Positions 10,637 to 23,136 of a stretch of 64,000 nt of DNA are shown piece by piece (position 1 is the first letter of the stretch; every line of letters starts with the position of its first letter). Origin of the DNA: Echria macrotheca (taxonomy: Eukaryota; Ascomycota; Sordariomycetes; Sordariales; Schizotheciaceae); the NCBI GenBank assembly GCA_030411725.1, contig MU839831.1:1426001-1490000 (forward strand), read 5' to 3'. The notes under the pieces are model-generated. The model was not told where the DNA came from, made no database searches, and saw nothing but the letters and a program-made list of their open reading frames with translations. The position numbers and the translations under genes are program-made.

Positions 10637-12360
10637 TTAGACCTGGCCGTGCTTCTCGTCGGCGAGCTGGGCGGCAAAGGTGGTGGTGGGCTTCCAGCCG
10701 GCCGAGGTGCGGGGAGTCGTTTCCTCCATCATCTTGTCGACCTGCTCGAGCGACAGACCCTTGGTCTCGGGCACGAGGAAGTAGGTGTAGACGAGGGCGC
10801 ACGTGCAGAGGCCGCCCCATACAAAGAAGACGGACGACTTCATGTTGCCCTTGTTCTCGCCAGTCATGTAGGGGGTGATGACGGCAATGATGGTGTTCCA
10901 CAGCCAGTTGGAAGCAGTCGAGAGACCGACGCCACGAGAGCGGATCGGCAGCGGGAAGATCTCACCAATGACGATCCATGCGCCAGGGCCCCAGGTCGAG
11001 GCGAAGAAGAAGATGAAGATGGCGATGAAGGCGATCTGGGCGTTGACGGCCGAGATGTTGTCGGCGAGGGAAACATCCGTGGTGCCGGGCTCGATGTGGG
11101 TGTGGTTGAAGCCGACCGTGACACCAATGATGGCGCAGAGGAACTGGCAGATCAACATGCCCAGAGCACCGTACAGCAGGATGGTGCGGCGACCCCACTT
11201 CTCGACCGTGTAGAAGGAGATGGGGGTAGAGCAGACGTTGATGATGGTGAAGACCATGGAGATGAGGAACGTGTTGCTGATGGCGCCCGTCGACTTGAGG
11301 AAGGGGGTCGAGTAGTAGAAGATGAAGTTGACACCGGTCCACTGCTGCATCATCTGGAGAGAAGTGCCGAGGATGGTCTTGCGCAGGTTCGAGTTGCCGC
11401 TCCAGACGGAGCCCTTGAAGCAGTTGGCCCAGCTGCCGAACCACGTGGTCGAGGGGATCAGCTGGCGCTCATACTCCTCATTGGCAATGATCTCGGAGAG
11501 TTCGACCTGGATGTACTCGGAGTCCTGGGGCTGGCCACGGAGGCGGGACAGCGCAGCGGTGGCGGCCGCGACGTTGCCGCGCTTGACGAAGTAACGCGGC
11601 GAGTCGGGCAGGAAGAGCAGGCCGCCGGCGAGAATGATGGCCCAAATGAACTGGATGGCAATCGGGATGCGGTACGCGCCAGTGTCGGATCGGCCCTCGG
11701 TGGCATAGACGACGCAAGCCGCAAGCATGATACCGATGGTGATGCAGAATTGGTAGCCAGCAACCAGGGCGCCACGAACCTTGCGGGGGCACTAAAAAAA
11801 GAAAGCGTTAGTATCTGTCGCCGGGAGCGCGCGTGTCAGTGGCGGAAGCTTACGATTTCAGACATGTACAGGATGACAATGGCGGACTCGAAACCGACAC
11901 CGATACCGGCAATAAGACGACCGGCGACGATGGCTCCCAGGGCGCTGCCGAGACCAGTGATCATCTGGATGACGCAACCAATCAAGTAGATACCGCAGCC
12001 CATGATGACAGTCCATTTACGGCCGATGAAGTCGGCGACATCGCCGGCAATGATAGCACCAAAGAAGGTACCGCACGAGAGGATGGAGACGATCAGAGAC
12101 GTGTGGGATTCCGAGACTGAAGGCGCGCCGACATACTCGACGGCGTTGATGAAGATCTGGGAGCCGAGGACACCGTTGATGTAACCGGAGTCATAACCGA
12201 AGAAGATACCGCCGAAGGACGCAAAGGCGCAGATGAGGTAGGCCTTCCAGGTAACGGGCGCCTCGATGCGCTCGACATCCTGCGTCGCAGCCAGGCCGTG
12301 GACGTGGGTCGCCGACGGGCCCGTCTCCTTCTCGTGTGCAGCCGCAGCTGGGTCTGACAT
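10637..12360 (-). CDS. MFS hexose transporter (fungal glucose transporter type)
   Basis: Exons 12360-11854 and 11791-10637 on the minus strand give 553 residues and 12 predicted membrane helices. The intron is 62 nt with GTAAGC, TACTAAC and TTTTTTTAG. Sugar-porter marks include FFGYDSGYINGV in TM1, GRKWT after TM2, RLIAGIGVGFESA, CPRKVRGALVAGYQF, PDSPRYFVKRG, QQWTGVNFIFYYST in TM7 and PETKGLSLEQVD after the last helix. These place it with plasma-membrane hexose/proton or hexose facilitator carriers of the HXT/HGT kind. The start MSDPAAAAHEKE at 12360 is chosen over an upstream in-frame extension because it follows a leader-like stretch. It is convergent with the alpha-glucosidase and lies next to an unusually long upstream region. 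Confidence 0.93.
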
Positions 12361-15300
12361 GTTGGGCAGCTGTCTGGTATGTTGATGGCGGGACCAGATG
12401 GGTGTATCGGGAGTGATGGAGGAGGGAGACACTGCGGACAAGAGCAACCAACGAGCCAGCAGCCGGGACGCAGGTCTTTATGAATGTCGCGGCAGCCGTT
12501 GGTTACCGTGGTACACAAGTATACATGGCACTGCTGTGTTCCACGTCTTGGAAGCTTGTCCGGGTCCCTGCCGAGGGTCAGCCCAGTCCAGCCAGTCAGG
12601 AGCTCTACACAGCTGGGGAAGCCACGATTACCCCCGACTTGGCAAAACGCGATGCTTGGGGTATTTCGCCGCTGTCCCGCCGGGGGGTCGCGTGCATTTC
12701 CCTTGGTAGCTGCGGGGACATGTGTGTGGTCTGGGGCAGGCCTGGAAGCCGCCGCCTTCTGCATCCACCCTCTGCATCCCTCTTGCCTTCCCTGCAGAAT
12801 ACCGCCGAGGACTGTGCGGGCCATCCTGGACTCGCTGCAACGCTCTCCGACAGCACCAACTCCACTCTGTCTCCCCACGAGCTGGGACAGCTCTCAAAAA
12901 ACAGGCCAGACTTGCTGCACCATCCGATAGCCTTCCCACAGGGTCATCAGGCACCATGGCACTCGATAAATTGGCCGAGTCGGTCCGGTGTGTTGCATTT
13001 CTCGCTGGCGGTCGCGAGGCCTTTCGATTCGCTGGCCGTTTCGCCCATGAGGGGCGGTTACACGCCTGGAAGAGGTGCGGAGCGGATCTGTAATTACGGT
13101 ATACTCGACGCTTCCCAGCATATAGCACCCAAAGGTAGTTACTTACCCTCTACTCTATACTCGGTACGTATCCCGGGGCCGTGCAAGGGAGCCGTGGCCC
13201 CTGCCTTTGCGGGCTCCGCTTATCGCCAAAGATCTGGCCGAAGATTTCACCTAGCGACCTCGTTAATAAGCTCGGCCATTTTTCTGCGAGGGGCAACAGA
13301 AAGGAACGCTAGAAGCGAGGACCTGGCTTCTTTTTTTTTTTCCCAAGTTCCCGTTGCCGAACCGAGCCGAGCCACAATTGAGGCTCCCGGCCCCCGGCCA
13401 CGGTGAGATCTCACTCTCTTTGCTTTTTGAGCGCCACCATGTCGATTTGTCTTGTTGTCGCCGCACGCCGATCACTTGAGCACGCAAGCTCTGCCGGGCC
13501 CAGACATGTGTGTCTGGAACTGTTCTTCACCGGCGCATCGGCAACCCCATTCATTTCCAATCGGGACTGCACCTCGCGGAGCGTGCAAGATGACGGGCTG
13601 CGAGACCTGCGCGCATCCCCGGATCCTCCCTGGCTCTCAGTAATAAAAGTGGTCATTTGATACTCGACCCGCGGCGCTGGTTCGCCGCCCACCTCCCTCC
13701 CAGCACATCACAATCCTAGATTTCCAGGCGGTTCAGAGGGGAACAAAGCAAGCAAGCTCCCGCCACGCGCACCCTGCCGACTCGCTCACCCAATTCGCTG
13801 GGACGTGTCTCACTGCGATGCGCCCAGGACCGCCAAGGCGGGTTCTCCAATTGGCTCCAGATGGGAAAATGAGCAACCGAGTTGGTGGAGGTGTCCAAGT
13901 GACAAGCGCGGTCCATGACTCCTGGTAGGACACGTCGGCTAAAAAAACGGTCCTTTTCTGGGGACTTTATTTTTGTATCCGGTCCTTGTCAGTTTTCCCC
14001 ATGGGTCATGAGCTGTTTTGGGGCATGGCAGGCGTGGTCGTCCCCAGGACCCCGTTCTGTCACTTGCTCCGCTCCCCACAGACAGTCTGGCCGAAGCTCA
14101 ACTGGACATCCACTGTCAGTGGAGGACTGTTCCCTCTGTACCACTCCGCAATCTCTCTTTCGTTGCCGGGTTGATGCCATTTCGCTCGCTGGCGGATCCA
14201 GCCGGCGCCGCGCCCGCCGCATCTCCGTCTACTGTATTACCCAATTTTTGACATGTTGCGTTTTTTGCATCGTGCGCATCAACCGCATCAATGCTTCTTC
14301 CCTGACCTTTGATGCTTGGCTCTGGGATCGATGACATGAGTGGCTTGCGATCGCAACGGCAGCGGCAAGGGTCCTGATTGGCCGAGACGATCTGGGGAAC
14401 TTTTCTCGTTCTTTTTCCTCTCGCCAGACCATTCTCGATCTGGCCAGGTGCAGGTCATCCAAGACAAGCTCCCCCGGTCTGCTCCGCGGCCCAACACACA
14501 TGAAGGACAAGGTTGACCTGTCGCAACGTAACCTCCGCCCTACCCTGTGAACTCTACACAGGAACTCCTCGAGGGAAGACCCCGAGTTTGGTTCCCCGGC
14601 TGCGGCCCTGGGTTTTGCGGCGCTCGGCCCAGGTCAGCTGTCACGGCGCGGTTTCGGGGTCATGCGCATCGGGTGCATTGTCCGCTTTTGTCGGTAGCCT
14701 CGAGCTCGAGAGCGGTGACCTGGCGGTTTGCTCGGCGCCTTGTCGCTTCTTGGACGAAGCGAGCGTGTCGCCACCCTCGACAGGCACTCAGCTCCGCGAA
14801 AGCCCCGGTGAAGCCCCGGACCCAGCGCCGGCGAAATCCTTCCCTCCGCGTCTCGCAAGGCAAACACATTTGGAAGGGAGCGGGCCGATGTGCGGGGCTC
14901 GTAGGTACGAAGGTACTCAACTCGTTTTGGAGGTTCCCGAGCCATCATGATCCCAGTCCCAACCGAGCATGTGGGAGAGCTGGGGTTTGTTTACTCAAAA
15001 CGCATGTACAGCTCGCAAACTTATCCTCGTCGTTCGGGATCACGTCACCTGTTAACCTGGGGTAGAGTAGGTATCTCCGCACCTTGCATGTCGCGCATTT
15101 CTGGGGGGGAATCTCTCGGTGAGCACCCAACCGACCGAGGCTGGTGCTCTGAAGCAGACATGACATTGCAACAATCCCTCCTCCCTTCACTGTATTCCGC
15201 CGTCACATATGCCGACCAGCTTTGGTTTGCCAAGACCATCTGATGGATGCAATGTTCGCAACTGTGTAGCGCGAGCCAACGAAACCCGCTGTTGGTTGCA

Positions 15301-18300
15301 CGGCACAGCGTCCCACTCAACCAAACACGGTCTCGACGGCCTCATTCGTCCAGGCGTAATACACCTCTCACCCATCCACATCACGGCCCCGAGTGTAGAA
15401 AAGGGAGGCCGCATGCCAACTTGCCAGAGCTCGCACATGCACATACGTTCTGAAGCGCCCAACAAGTGGTTCTGCGCCTGCCTGAGACAAGCATCTCCGG
15501 TGCCGCAATACGATCCTGTCGTTACACGGAAGAGGACAAGACACATGTGCTCGGATCCAAACAAACGCACCGGGCGCGACTCCGTGCGCCTTCTCCGCGT
15601 TTACGGACGGGACGGCGGGAGTTGACGGCGCTCCTCGGCCCCAACGGTTCCTTGGCCCATTCGTCAAGTCACTTGGCAAGATTCTTGCTCGAAGAATTTT
15701 ACGTTTACGAGGGTAACGTTTTGTCATCCTAAGCAGCGCGGAGGGGCAACACATAAAGCGTCAAGAACATCCGTCATCTCATCACGAGCTTGACCGAAAG
15801 TTTTTGTCCTCTCGTCAGCTGCCCCCTCATTCTGACATGTTCGCTCCTTACTCATCCTCGTAGAAAGTCGAAAACCAGCCCCACGAACGTTTCCCCCGAT
15901 TCGGTTTCCGCGGTTCAAGGGCGCAATTGGGCCGAGCGGTGGTAGGCGGTGGCGCTGCAAGACTCCAGAACAGTGCAGACACCTTGAAGGTCCAAGTCCG
16001 GGGATGAGCGAGGTGGTGGTCCAGTGACCAACGCCCCTTCGGCTTTGCACCGCGGAGCTTCTGTCCCAGTCCCCCTGCGTCCGCATTCTCGGCCTTCGGG
16101 CATGGAGCAGCTCACAGCTGGAGACCACGTCGGCGGCTGCGCTAGCGGCGACGACGAGCCTGAAGATCGCTGCTGTGGCGTCTTTTGATGATAAACTTCT
16201 CTCAGATACCGAGGTCGAAAAAAAAACCACAGCGAATGCCTCCCCGGCAAGCCCGAGATCTCCCCCGCCGATAGACGGGACGGGCACCTGTCCTGCCCCG
16301 CGATTGCGAACCTGAAATCGGCCCTTGTCGACCAATCCCGCCGCCCCCAGCCTCCCCCGCAATTCCCGTGCAAATCCCCCTCCCTCCAAGCAAAGCCGCC
16401 GACCCTCCTTCCTCCGAAATCGACAACGGTCTGCGGCGCCAAGATCTCGCTGTGCAAGAAGAGGGTGTCGGGACTATCAAGGTCAAGCGACCAACCAAAC
16501 AGCAAAAAGGGTGGGAAGCAGAACTGGCAGCGGCACGGAAGAACCCAGCAGAACATCCACCGTTTTTTTGTTTCGCCTATTTGGGGGCCTTTGAGATATC
16601 ATGCCTTTTTTGTCTGTTGCGTGCATACTTGCTTCTTGTCTTGGCTTTTCGATCCTCCGGCCGGCAGATCATTTTTTCGCACGTTTTTCTTCGATTTTTG
16701 CTGTGCTTTTTGTGATCATCCAAGACATGCTCGGAAGCCGGTCCAAAAAAAGCTTGGTTGGTGGCGCTTCGCTTCAAGGGCAGGCAAAGGCGGTCCACCC
16801 CTTCCAAGCCATTCCTCGTGGCGGGCAGGCAAGCCCTTGCCAGCGCACGCCAGAGATCGTCAATCTCTCTCTGATCGGCCAGGATGGGGGAGGGACAGCG
16901 ATGGCAAAGGTGGGAAAAAAAATCAAGATACCGCTCGCACTTTGGCGTTGCGGCTGCAAATTTGTGCCACACACACACCCACGCACGCACACCCACCGCC
17001 CGCTGATGGCTGCCCTGGCTGGACTGGACTGGACTGGTTCCGGCCCCCGACCCGACGGGTAGCGAAATATGAACAGGGCTTGGACGGACGGGTGGCCGCC
17101 ACGGCAATCAAGAACGACAGGATTCTTTTTCATTTTTGCTTGACCCGGTGGCGCCCGGCTCTTGATTGCGATAGGGGGTTGGTTCCGTTCCGGATCCCTC
17201 AATTCCAATGCGATCCGCCGCCAAGCCAAGAGGAGCTGATGAGGACCGAGGTCCTTTGTTTGCTGTTTTCTCACGGAGGATCCCGCGCTGCTCTCTGTCG
17301 GCCGCCATCAGAAGCGATCTGCAAGCCGCGATAATGCAGAGGACCTGCTTATTCCTGTTTTTGCTTGCTTGCCGTTTGTCGGGAGGATCTCTGCAGCGGT
17401 GAGCTGACCAGGCAAAACGTGCAGCCTTTTAACATGGGATTCGTTGGGACATTCATTCCTTCGCAATCCATCGTAAGATCCGCCCCCGATTCCCAGGATT
17501 GAGACGGTACCAATGGGATCAGAGACCTCGACTGCGGATAAGGCGATAATTGGAACACCAAGACAATCCTATTCCGGGGACATTATTAGTTTTGCAGTCG
17601 TGTCGTACGGAGAGAGGTACCGGTAGGGCCATCACGAAGATGATGAAACGACTCGGTGCTTGGTGCAAACGCAGCTTGCCGAGGGGAGCTGAGACGCCGC
17701 AGTCGTACAGACGCGCCTGTTTTTACACAAACAAACATAATAAGAGGAGAAGAGAAGAACAAAAACACCGTTTTTGATGCAAACAGTCCCAATCACCCTA
17801 CCTATCTTACGTGCACGATTGCCTCTCTGCGTTCCGTCGAAGAAAACAGAAATGACACCCTATATGTATATACATATATCTGGATGTAGGTACCCGCCTG
17901 CACCAACTTTCACTGACAGCAGGGCAATCAAGCAAACCAACCAGCCCGCCAGCTTGCGTTTACAAGCTGGGACGAGCCCTTACACGTGGAATTTCTCTCT
18001 CTCGCTGCAATAATACCAGCTGTGATATAATATCGGTAAGGTACTTATGAGACAGCAAACTCGCTTGCGGCCGCAGAGTATTGTCCCTGTTTTTTGCCGG
18101 CAATAATCCCCCTGGCATATATATATGTGTGTGTGCCATGCTCGTACTTTTCTTATTAGGCCGTCGGCTGTCTGGACACCATGCAGCACGGCGGGCTTGT
18201 TTGATGCCGCTTTTGTCGGGGCGTGCTGATGGGTTGCGCGAGCTGGTTGCCTTATTGGCGACTTTAGTTAAGGTACCTACCTACCTATACCGAAGATGCT

Positions 18301-18645
18301 CTTTTATGTCGTGATGTGATGCAATGCCAAGGTTGAAGGTAGAGCTTAATGGATGGTAATGAGGTACCATGGCAGTGCAACAGGAGAGGCGGAGATGGTT
18401 TTCGTAGGTGTTTGCAATAATAATGATGTGGCTGCGTTAGATGGGTGAGTTACTTGGCACTGTACCTAGGTAGGTAAGTGAAGCAAACGTGCGTGGTTGT
18501 GTAATATGTTTGCTGTTCGGCTCCGTGTTGGTTCAAGATGTTGGGAGGAGGCGTCAGATACCCAACCACCAGTTGGAAGTGTGCAGAGCGTTGTTTCTGT
18601 CAGTGAGAATTCTTATACCCGGAAAACCCCAAATTGCCATAGCCA
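12361..18645. other. 6.3-kb region without a recognisable gene
   Basis: It separates the transporter start from the 3' end of the first NACHT gene. Several long open frames occur in G+C-rich parts (for example 12480-13406 and 16465-17334). They have no domain, no signal-peptide-plus-intron structure and no credible composition. The region holds a CA/CG-rich microsatellite near 16970-16998, T/C tracts, and TACCTAGGTA- or CCTACCTA-type motifs near 18272-18290 and 18462-18478. It may hold long regulatory DNA of the transporter, a noncoding transcript or decayed sequence. Confidence 0.4.
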
Positions 18646-21600
18646 TTAAACATCTAGCCTACGAAAATCCTTTGCTCCTGCTCCACCCAGTAATGCCTCT
18701 ATCTCTGCTTTCACCACAGCCCCTGTTCCGGCTCTGGTGAGTTGGATCGATGGCCTGGGCGGAGTGAACTGTCTGGTTCTCAGAATCCTGAGGGGGCTAT
18801 CCCCTCTGAGATCATCGTAATCGATTCCGGTTCCAGCGACCCGAAAGCCTTGCGCAGATCCAACCTTGTTAACATCCGCCCCCGCAGAGAGGAGAAACTT
18901 CACCCCGCCGACGTCCCATAACAGAGCCGCGAGCTGCAAGGGGGTCAGCTGGCAAGCCGTCGAGTTTGCATCTGCTCCGAGTTCCAGCATCTTTTCCATC
19001 AACAGTGGCTTGGCCCTCCAGTCGTTATTATCAGGCTTGGCCAGAATAGCAAAAAGCAACGCATCTGGACCCACGTATTTGGCCAGGAAGTTCAGCTGCC
19101 TTGTTGTTGGCTGCTTTTGATACTTCTCGAGGAAGATGGATAGAACCAATGATGTCTCGACTGGCACCTGTAACATTTTGAGAGGACACTCGCATGGCCA
19201 GCCGGGCCACGTCTCGGTCCACATCATGGCGCATTCTTTGCGGCCCTTTTCTCTTTGCGTTTCTTTTTCGCGGCACTCGTCGGTTCGGTGGGCTACTTCA
19301 CGGCCAAGGTCGAATGTCCAACGCAAGGTCGTTTCCAGGACCTCCCTGGCGTCAACAAGATCAACAAGACAGATAGCTTCCCTCGCCAGCCTCCAAAACT
19401 TTCGCCAAAAACACTCAGCAAGAGCCCCAGTGATGGGATTAGCCGGTGCTGACTCCCAGGCGAGAAACAATAGGGAAATATCCTTTCGGCGTGAATGATG
19501 AGCGCCGGAAGGACTAAGTAGCTGGAGGCATTGGCTCCCTAGCCCAAGAATTGGCAGTTCATCATGCCACTCCTTTATGATCAGGTCAGCCACTGCCTGG
19601 CAGTAGTCATCGATCGAATCGCTGGTCACCGGGTCTTCCGTTGGCCGCGCCGCAATCGCAATGTCCAAGACTGTCTGGGCCCATTTGGTGACTATTGCAT
19701 CTTTGTCGAGGGCAAATTTCTGAACAACAGTGTTGAGGCTGCGAGACGTGCGTTCATCAAAAAGAAACTCCTTGACAGTGTAGTGCGCAAGCAAGACTAC
19801 TTCTCGTCCATAACGAGCATGACTTTGGTAAGGGGTAAATGTGACGAGACAGCCGCAAGTCTCTCTAACGTCGAATATACTGTAAAAGTGATCCGTTGAT
19901 ATATCAAGCCCTAGGGTGCGCAGGACCATGCTAAGGAGAATACGTGGTGACATCTGCGCCTCCGGCTCGCCGAGCTCGCTCTGGGCTGCGAGGATGCTGA
20001 GGGTTGCGTGGGCAAACTCGCGGTGCTCGGTCGGTATGGCCTTCAGTATTCTCTCGTACGTAGCATCCAGAGTCTCGGGTAGTTCTCCTAAAGCCTTTCG
20101 AACCGCCGATTGCGACTTCAGCCTGCCAAGAATGTCGATCTGGCATATTGCCCACCGGAACCTGTCTCGATTAGAAAACCTTCAAGACGATCGGCAAGCT
20201 GGAGATCTCATATCAATGCTTACATTCCCTTTGCGCCCTTTGCCAAAGCAATCGCGGTCTCTTTATAAAGTGAAGGTGGCCAGGATTGAAATTTTGGGCT
20301 AGATCTCAGGGTCGCGCTGACGAAGATGCGAATGTCCTCCTGAACCGCTTCATTGGACATAGAGACGGACACAGCGTGAGGTTTCAGGGCCTCTTCGATA
20401 TCCAGATGTTCACGGCTTGATATGAGGAGCCGAAGATTCGTAAACCGAGACTCCGTCATCAGAGTGACGAGCAGTTGTAAAAGCCCGGTATAGGGCTTGC
20501 TCTCATCCACAGCGTCGATAGCCACGTATGTCTTACCGGTATGTTGAAGAATGTGGGCAAGGATTTCAAGGCTATTGGCGTAGCTTGGATGTTGTTGTCG
20601 TTTATGAAGATCCTGAAGTTTGGGCGGTATGTGTTTGTGTCCGATTTGGGCGCAGAGTTGCGAGATGATCCACCGGAGGAAGGGCTCAGATTCATCCTGA
20701 TTGCGGCCAAAGTAGCAGTAATAGTAGCTGTAGAACAGAGAGGCATTTCGGGTATGGTCGTCAATGCTGTCGATAAGGTGAGACATCAGGATGGTTTTTC
20801 CGGCTCCCGGAATCCCATGAATCCAGAGCGATCTCGTGCTGCCACCAATATAAGTCTTCCACTCCTGGCTTTTCAGCATCCACTCGCCCGTTCGTTCTTC
20901 ATAAAGCTTTATGGATCGGTTATGAATGTCTGTCGGATTCGTATGCACAAGCCACCGGGTTACTTCTGCACTCTGCCTGTCTGTGATTGTATCAGTAAGT
21001 CGAAAATTCTGAGACATATAGGCATAACGTCCTTGTCGGAATCAACCGCAAAGTGTACACTAGACTAAAAAGCCCTCTGGATTCATTCTTCATGCGCGGG
21101 TGGAAGCATTGTAGCGGCTGATTGACAGAACTCACCATCTAGATGTTGATTCACCCCGGCTGTTGCTAATTTCACAATCTTCACATCTTCACTATGTAAA
21201 GGTATCAGCTGGTCCTGTTCATCCGAGCAGGGGACTCCAGAAGGCATAAAACGTACGAGATATCAGCCAGGAGCGCAAGAGATAGCGTGGCCTTTTCGGC
21301 CACCAGAGTCGCCACGAGCTTCTTGACTCTTTCCTCGCCGCCGGCTACCCATCTTACAGCTTGTTTGACCCTTTGCTTCTTTCCTGGGGCTGTCGGAACT
21401 CCGCGAGACAGTGAAAGTTTCTCTAATTCGGCCTCGAGCTGTTCCATAGAAGCTTGGCAATTCTCGAGGGGTTTTTGGGCGGCGTCTATTATTGCCGTCA
21501 AACCAGTGGCCGCGTGCGTCTTTTCCAGTTCGATAAGAACGTCCTTCAGAGCAGACGTCTCGGTAGTCGCCATTCTAAGCGTGGTCGAATCGGCGACATT

Positions 21601-21678
21601 TTTGGTGAGCGAAATGATGCGGTCCGCGAGCTGGATAAAAGCCACAATACTGGCTCCCAGCGCAAGTGCCTCAGCCAT
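18646..21678 (-). CDS. NACHT-ankyrin STAND protein (NLR-like), copy 1
   Basis: Deduced exons 21678-21257, 21191-21136, 20980-20224 and 20161-18646 encode 916 residues. Residues 1-140 form a helical N-terminal domain of the fungal STAND type (MAEALALGASIVAFIQLADR, HeLo/PigL_N-like). The NACHT NTPase has Walker A GIPGAGKT (about 215-222), Walker B YVAIDAVDE and the ISSREH sensor region. A winged-helix segment with LLAHYTVKEFLFDE follows, then a long helical middle. About two ankyrin repeats lie near the C-terminus (LLMEKMLELGADANS, VKFLLSAGADVNK). Such proteins act as cytosolic sensors in fungal non-self recognition and cell death; the ligand is unknown. Intron 2 is long (155 nt) and was placed by comparison with the paralogue, where the same G|AC split codon occurs. 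Intron 3 (62 nt, inside KGM-FRWAIC) is absent from the paralogue. Confidence 0.85.
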
Positions 21679-22129
21679 TTCCAGGCAGCGGCAAATGGCC
21701 AATATCACAGATCTGGTCAAGTTATATCAGATAGTGAAGATGAGGTGAGTATATTGACCAAGAACAGACTTTTGACGAGGAGAAAGAGCTGAGTGAAACA
21801 TGTGTTTGTGGAATGGAAAGAGCCTGCCCCGCATCAACTTTTTCACCTGTAGGTTGTCGGGCATCGACTACTGGTGGCGCACTGGCGCCTTGCGTCAAGC
21901 AGACACCGCCTTTTCCTTCAAGGTTCTTCGATTCGCGGATGGCCCTATGTGCACTGCCACGGGCGTTTTTTGTGACAATCCGCCTCGTCGATACGTCCTC
22001 TGCTTACAATCCACGTGATCTACCACCACTTGTTATCTCGTTTGCACGCCTCCAGTGTGTACGCACCTCTCTTCCATGTGCTTTACAGTCAGGAACCCTA
22101 TTCCCAGGGCTCACTGCTCAGGTCACATA
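21679..22129. other. Upstream of NACHT gene copy 1
   Basis: No gene is seen. This should include the minus-strand promoter of the NACHT gene. A short frame at 21813-22130 has no family resemblance. Confidence 0.4.
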
Positions 22130-22592
22130 GGCAACGAAGACAACAAGTCGAGCAAATCAAACCCGACCCCTGGATTTGACTTGACTTGGCCAAAAAGAGT
22201 CCCATTTACTTAACTCGGTAAAACTTGGATTGACTTATGTTACGATATTTACCAAGCCACTAACAAAGCAACACGGGATAGTAAAATACCAAATAAAAAG
22301 CAAAGCTTAGGTATATGAATCGATACAAGCAAAACAGGGCGCAAACCCACAATCCACGGAGAAAGATAACAAAGGGGTCAAACCACGTAACCTGTCAGAA
22401 TAGATCAATTTTAGCCCAGAAAGAACACCAGAAACAGGCCGAAATACTTATCAAAATACCAAATAATCAAGTCAAAGGCTGCCTCGAGATTTGACATGAT
22501 TTGCGACGAAAAGGGCCGCCTTGCTTGGCTATCTCGAGGGGCCTCATTTGACTTGATTTGGCAATACTTGACTCGTTGTCTTCGTTGTATTA
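22130..22592. mobile_element. Short A+T-rich inverted-repeat element (MITE-like)
   Basis: The ends carry a perfect 13-nt inverted repeat, CAACGAAGACAAC at 22132-22144 and its complement at 22575-22587, extended imperfectly by AAGTC/GAGTC and AAATCAA. Both ends are flanked by TA. Inside, TTTGACTTGAYTTGG occurs at 22175-22189 and 22547-22561 and, inverted, near 22465-22476. The about 460-nt body is richer in A+T than its surroundings, with no coding capacity. This fits a non-autonomous DNA transposon, possibly mutated by RIP. The TA duplication is one base out of register on one side, so exact ends are uncertain. Confidence 0.55.
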
Positions 22593-23136
22593 GGTCGTCA
22601 CAGTCAGCCGCAGTCCGACAACGGATCGTAAGCTAAGGTAGGTAGGTAGCATCCCGCCTCTGCGTCCAAGGAGGCGTCCATCTGAAACCCCGGACCCGGA
22701 AATCAGGTCGCCCGTTTACCCAGTGCCTCGCGGCTCGCCGCGCAACCCGTCGATTTCTCTTGGCAACGGTCCGCGTAGCCAACCACGATACGCTGTGCAT
22801 CCAACGCGGCCCCCGCATAGACGCCAAGGCCAGCCTTGACCCTCCCCCGTGATCTTGAGCGCATGCTTCGACGGATGGGACAGAAGATGAGACCAGGCGG
22901 ATGGGAATCTTCGTAGGTCTTCTGTACGGTACAAAAAGACCCCTCTGATCCTCATTGCTGATCTGGGGAAAAGAAAGAAGAAAAAAAATGGGGACTTCTT
23001 GGTATAATTTTTCTGGATAATCGTTGATCGATCTTGGCCTTTGTATTTGTCGTTCTCTACTTATAAACCACCACCATCCACTCGCTTTTCTTATTTATTG
23101 CTACGATATCTAGACAAAGATCCCAAGCCCACCAAC
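22593..23136. other. GH131 promoter region
   Basis: No gene. TATAAA lies at 23062-23067, 75 nt before the GH131 ATG. A CTGGGG at 22963-22968 matches the carbon-catabolite repressor CreA/CRE-1 consensus SYGGRG, though a single match is weak evidence. Confidence 0.4.
23062..23067 (+). promoter_or_regulatory. TATA box of the GH131 gene
   Basis: TATAAA in CTTATAAACC, 70-75 nt upstream of the start codon and on the same strand. The distance is usual for fungal promoters with short leaders. Confidence 0.45.

Noticed and set aside
10319..11989. 556-residue plus-strand open frame
   Set aside because: It lies antisense to the hexose transporter exons, is rich in Gly/Asp/Arg/Val and shows no domain. 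It is a G+C-driven shadow frame.
12480..13406. 308-residue plus-strand open frame upstream of the transporter
   Set aside because: No recognisable domain, signal or introns, and the composition is that of G+C-rich noncoding DNA. Kept as part of the gene-free region.
16465..17334. 289-residue plus-strand open frame
   Set aside because: It crosses a CA/CG microsatellite and homopolymers, and overlapping frames of similar length exist on both strands. No protein family is seen.
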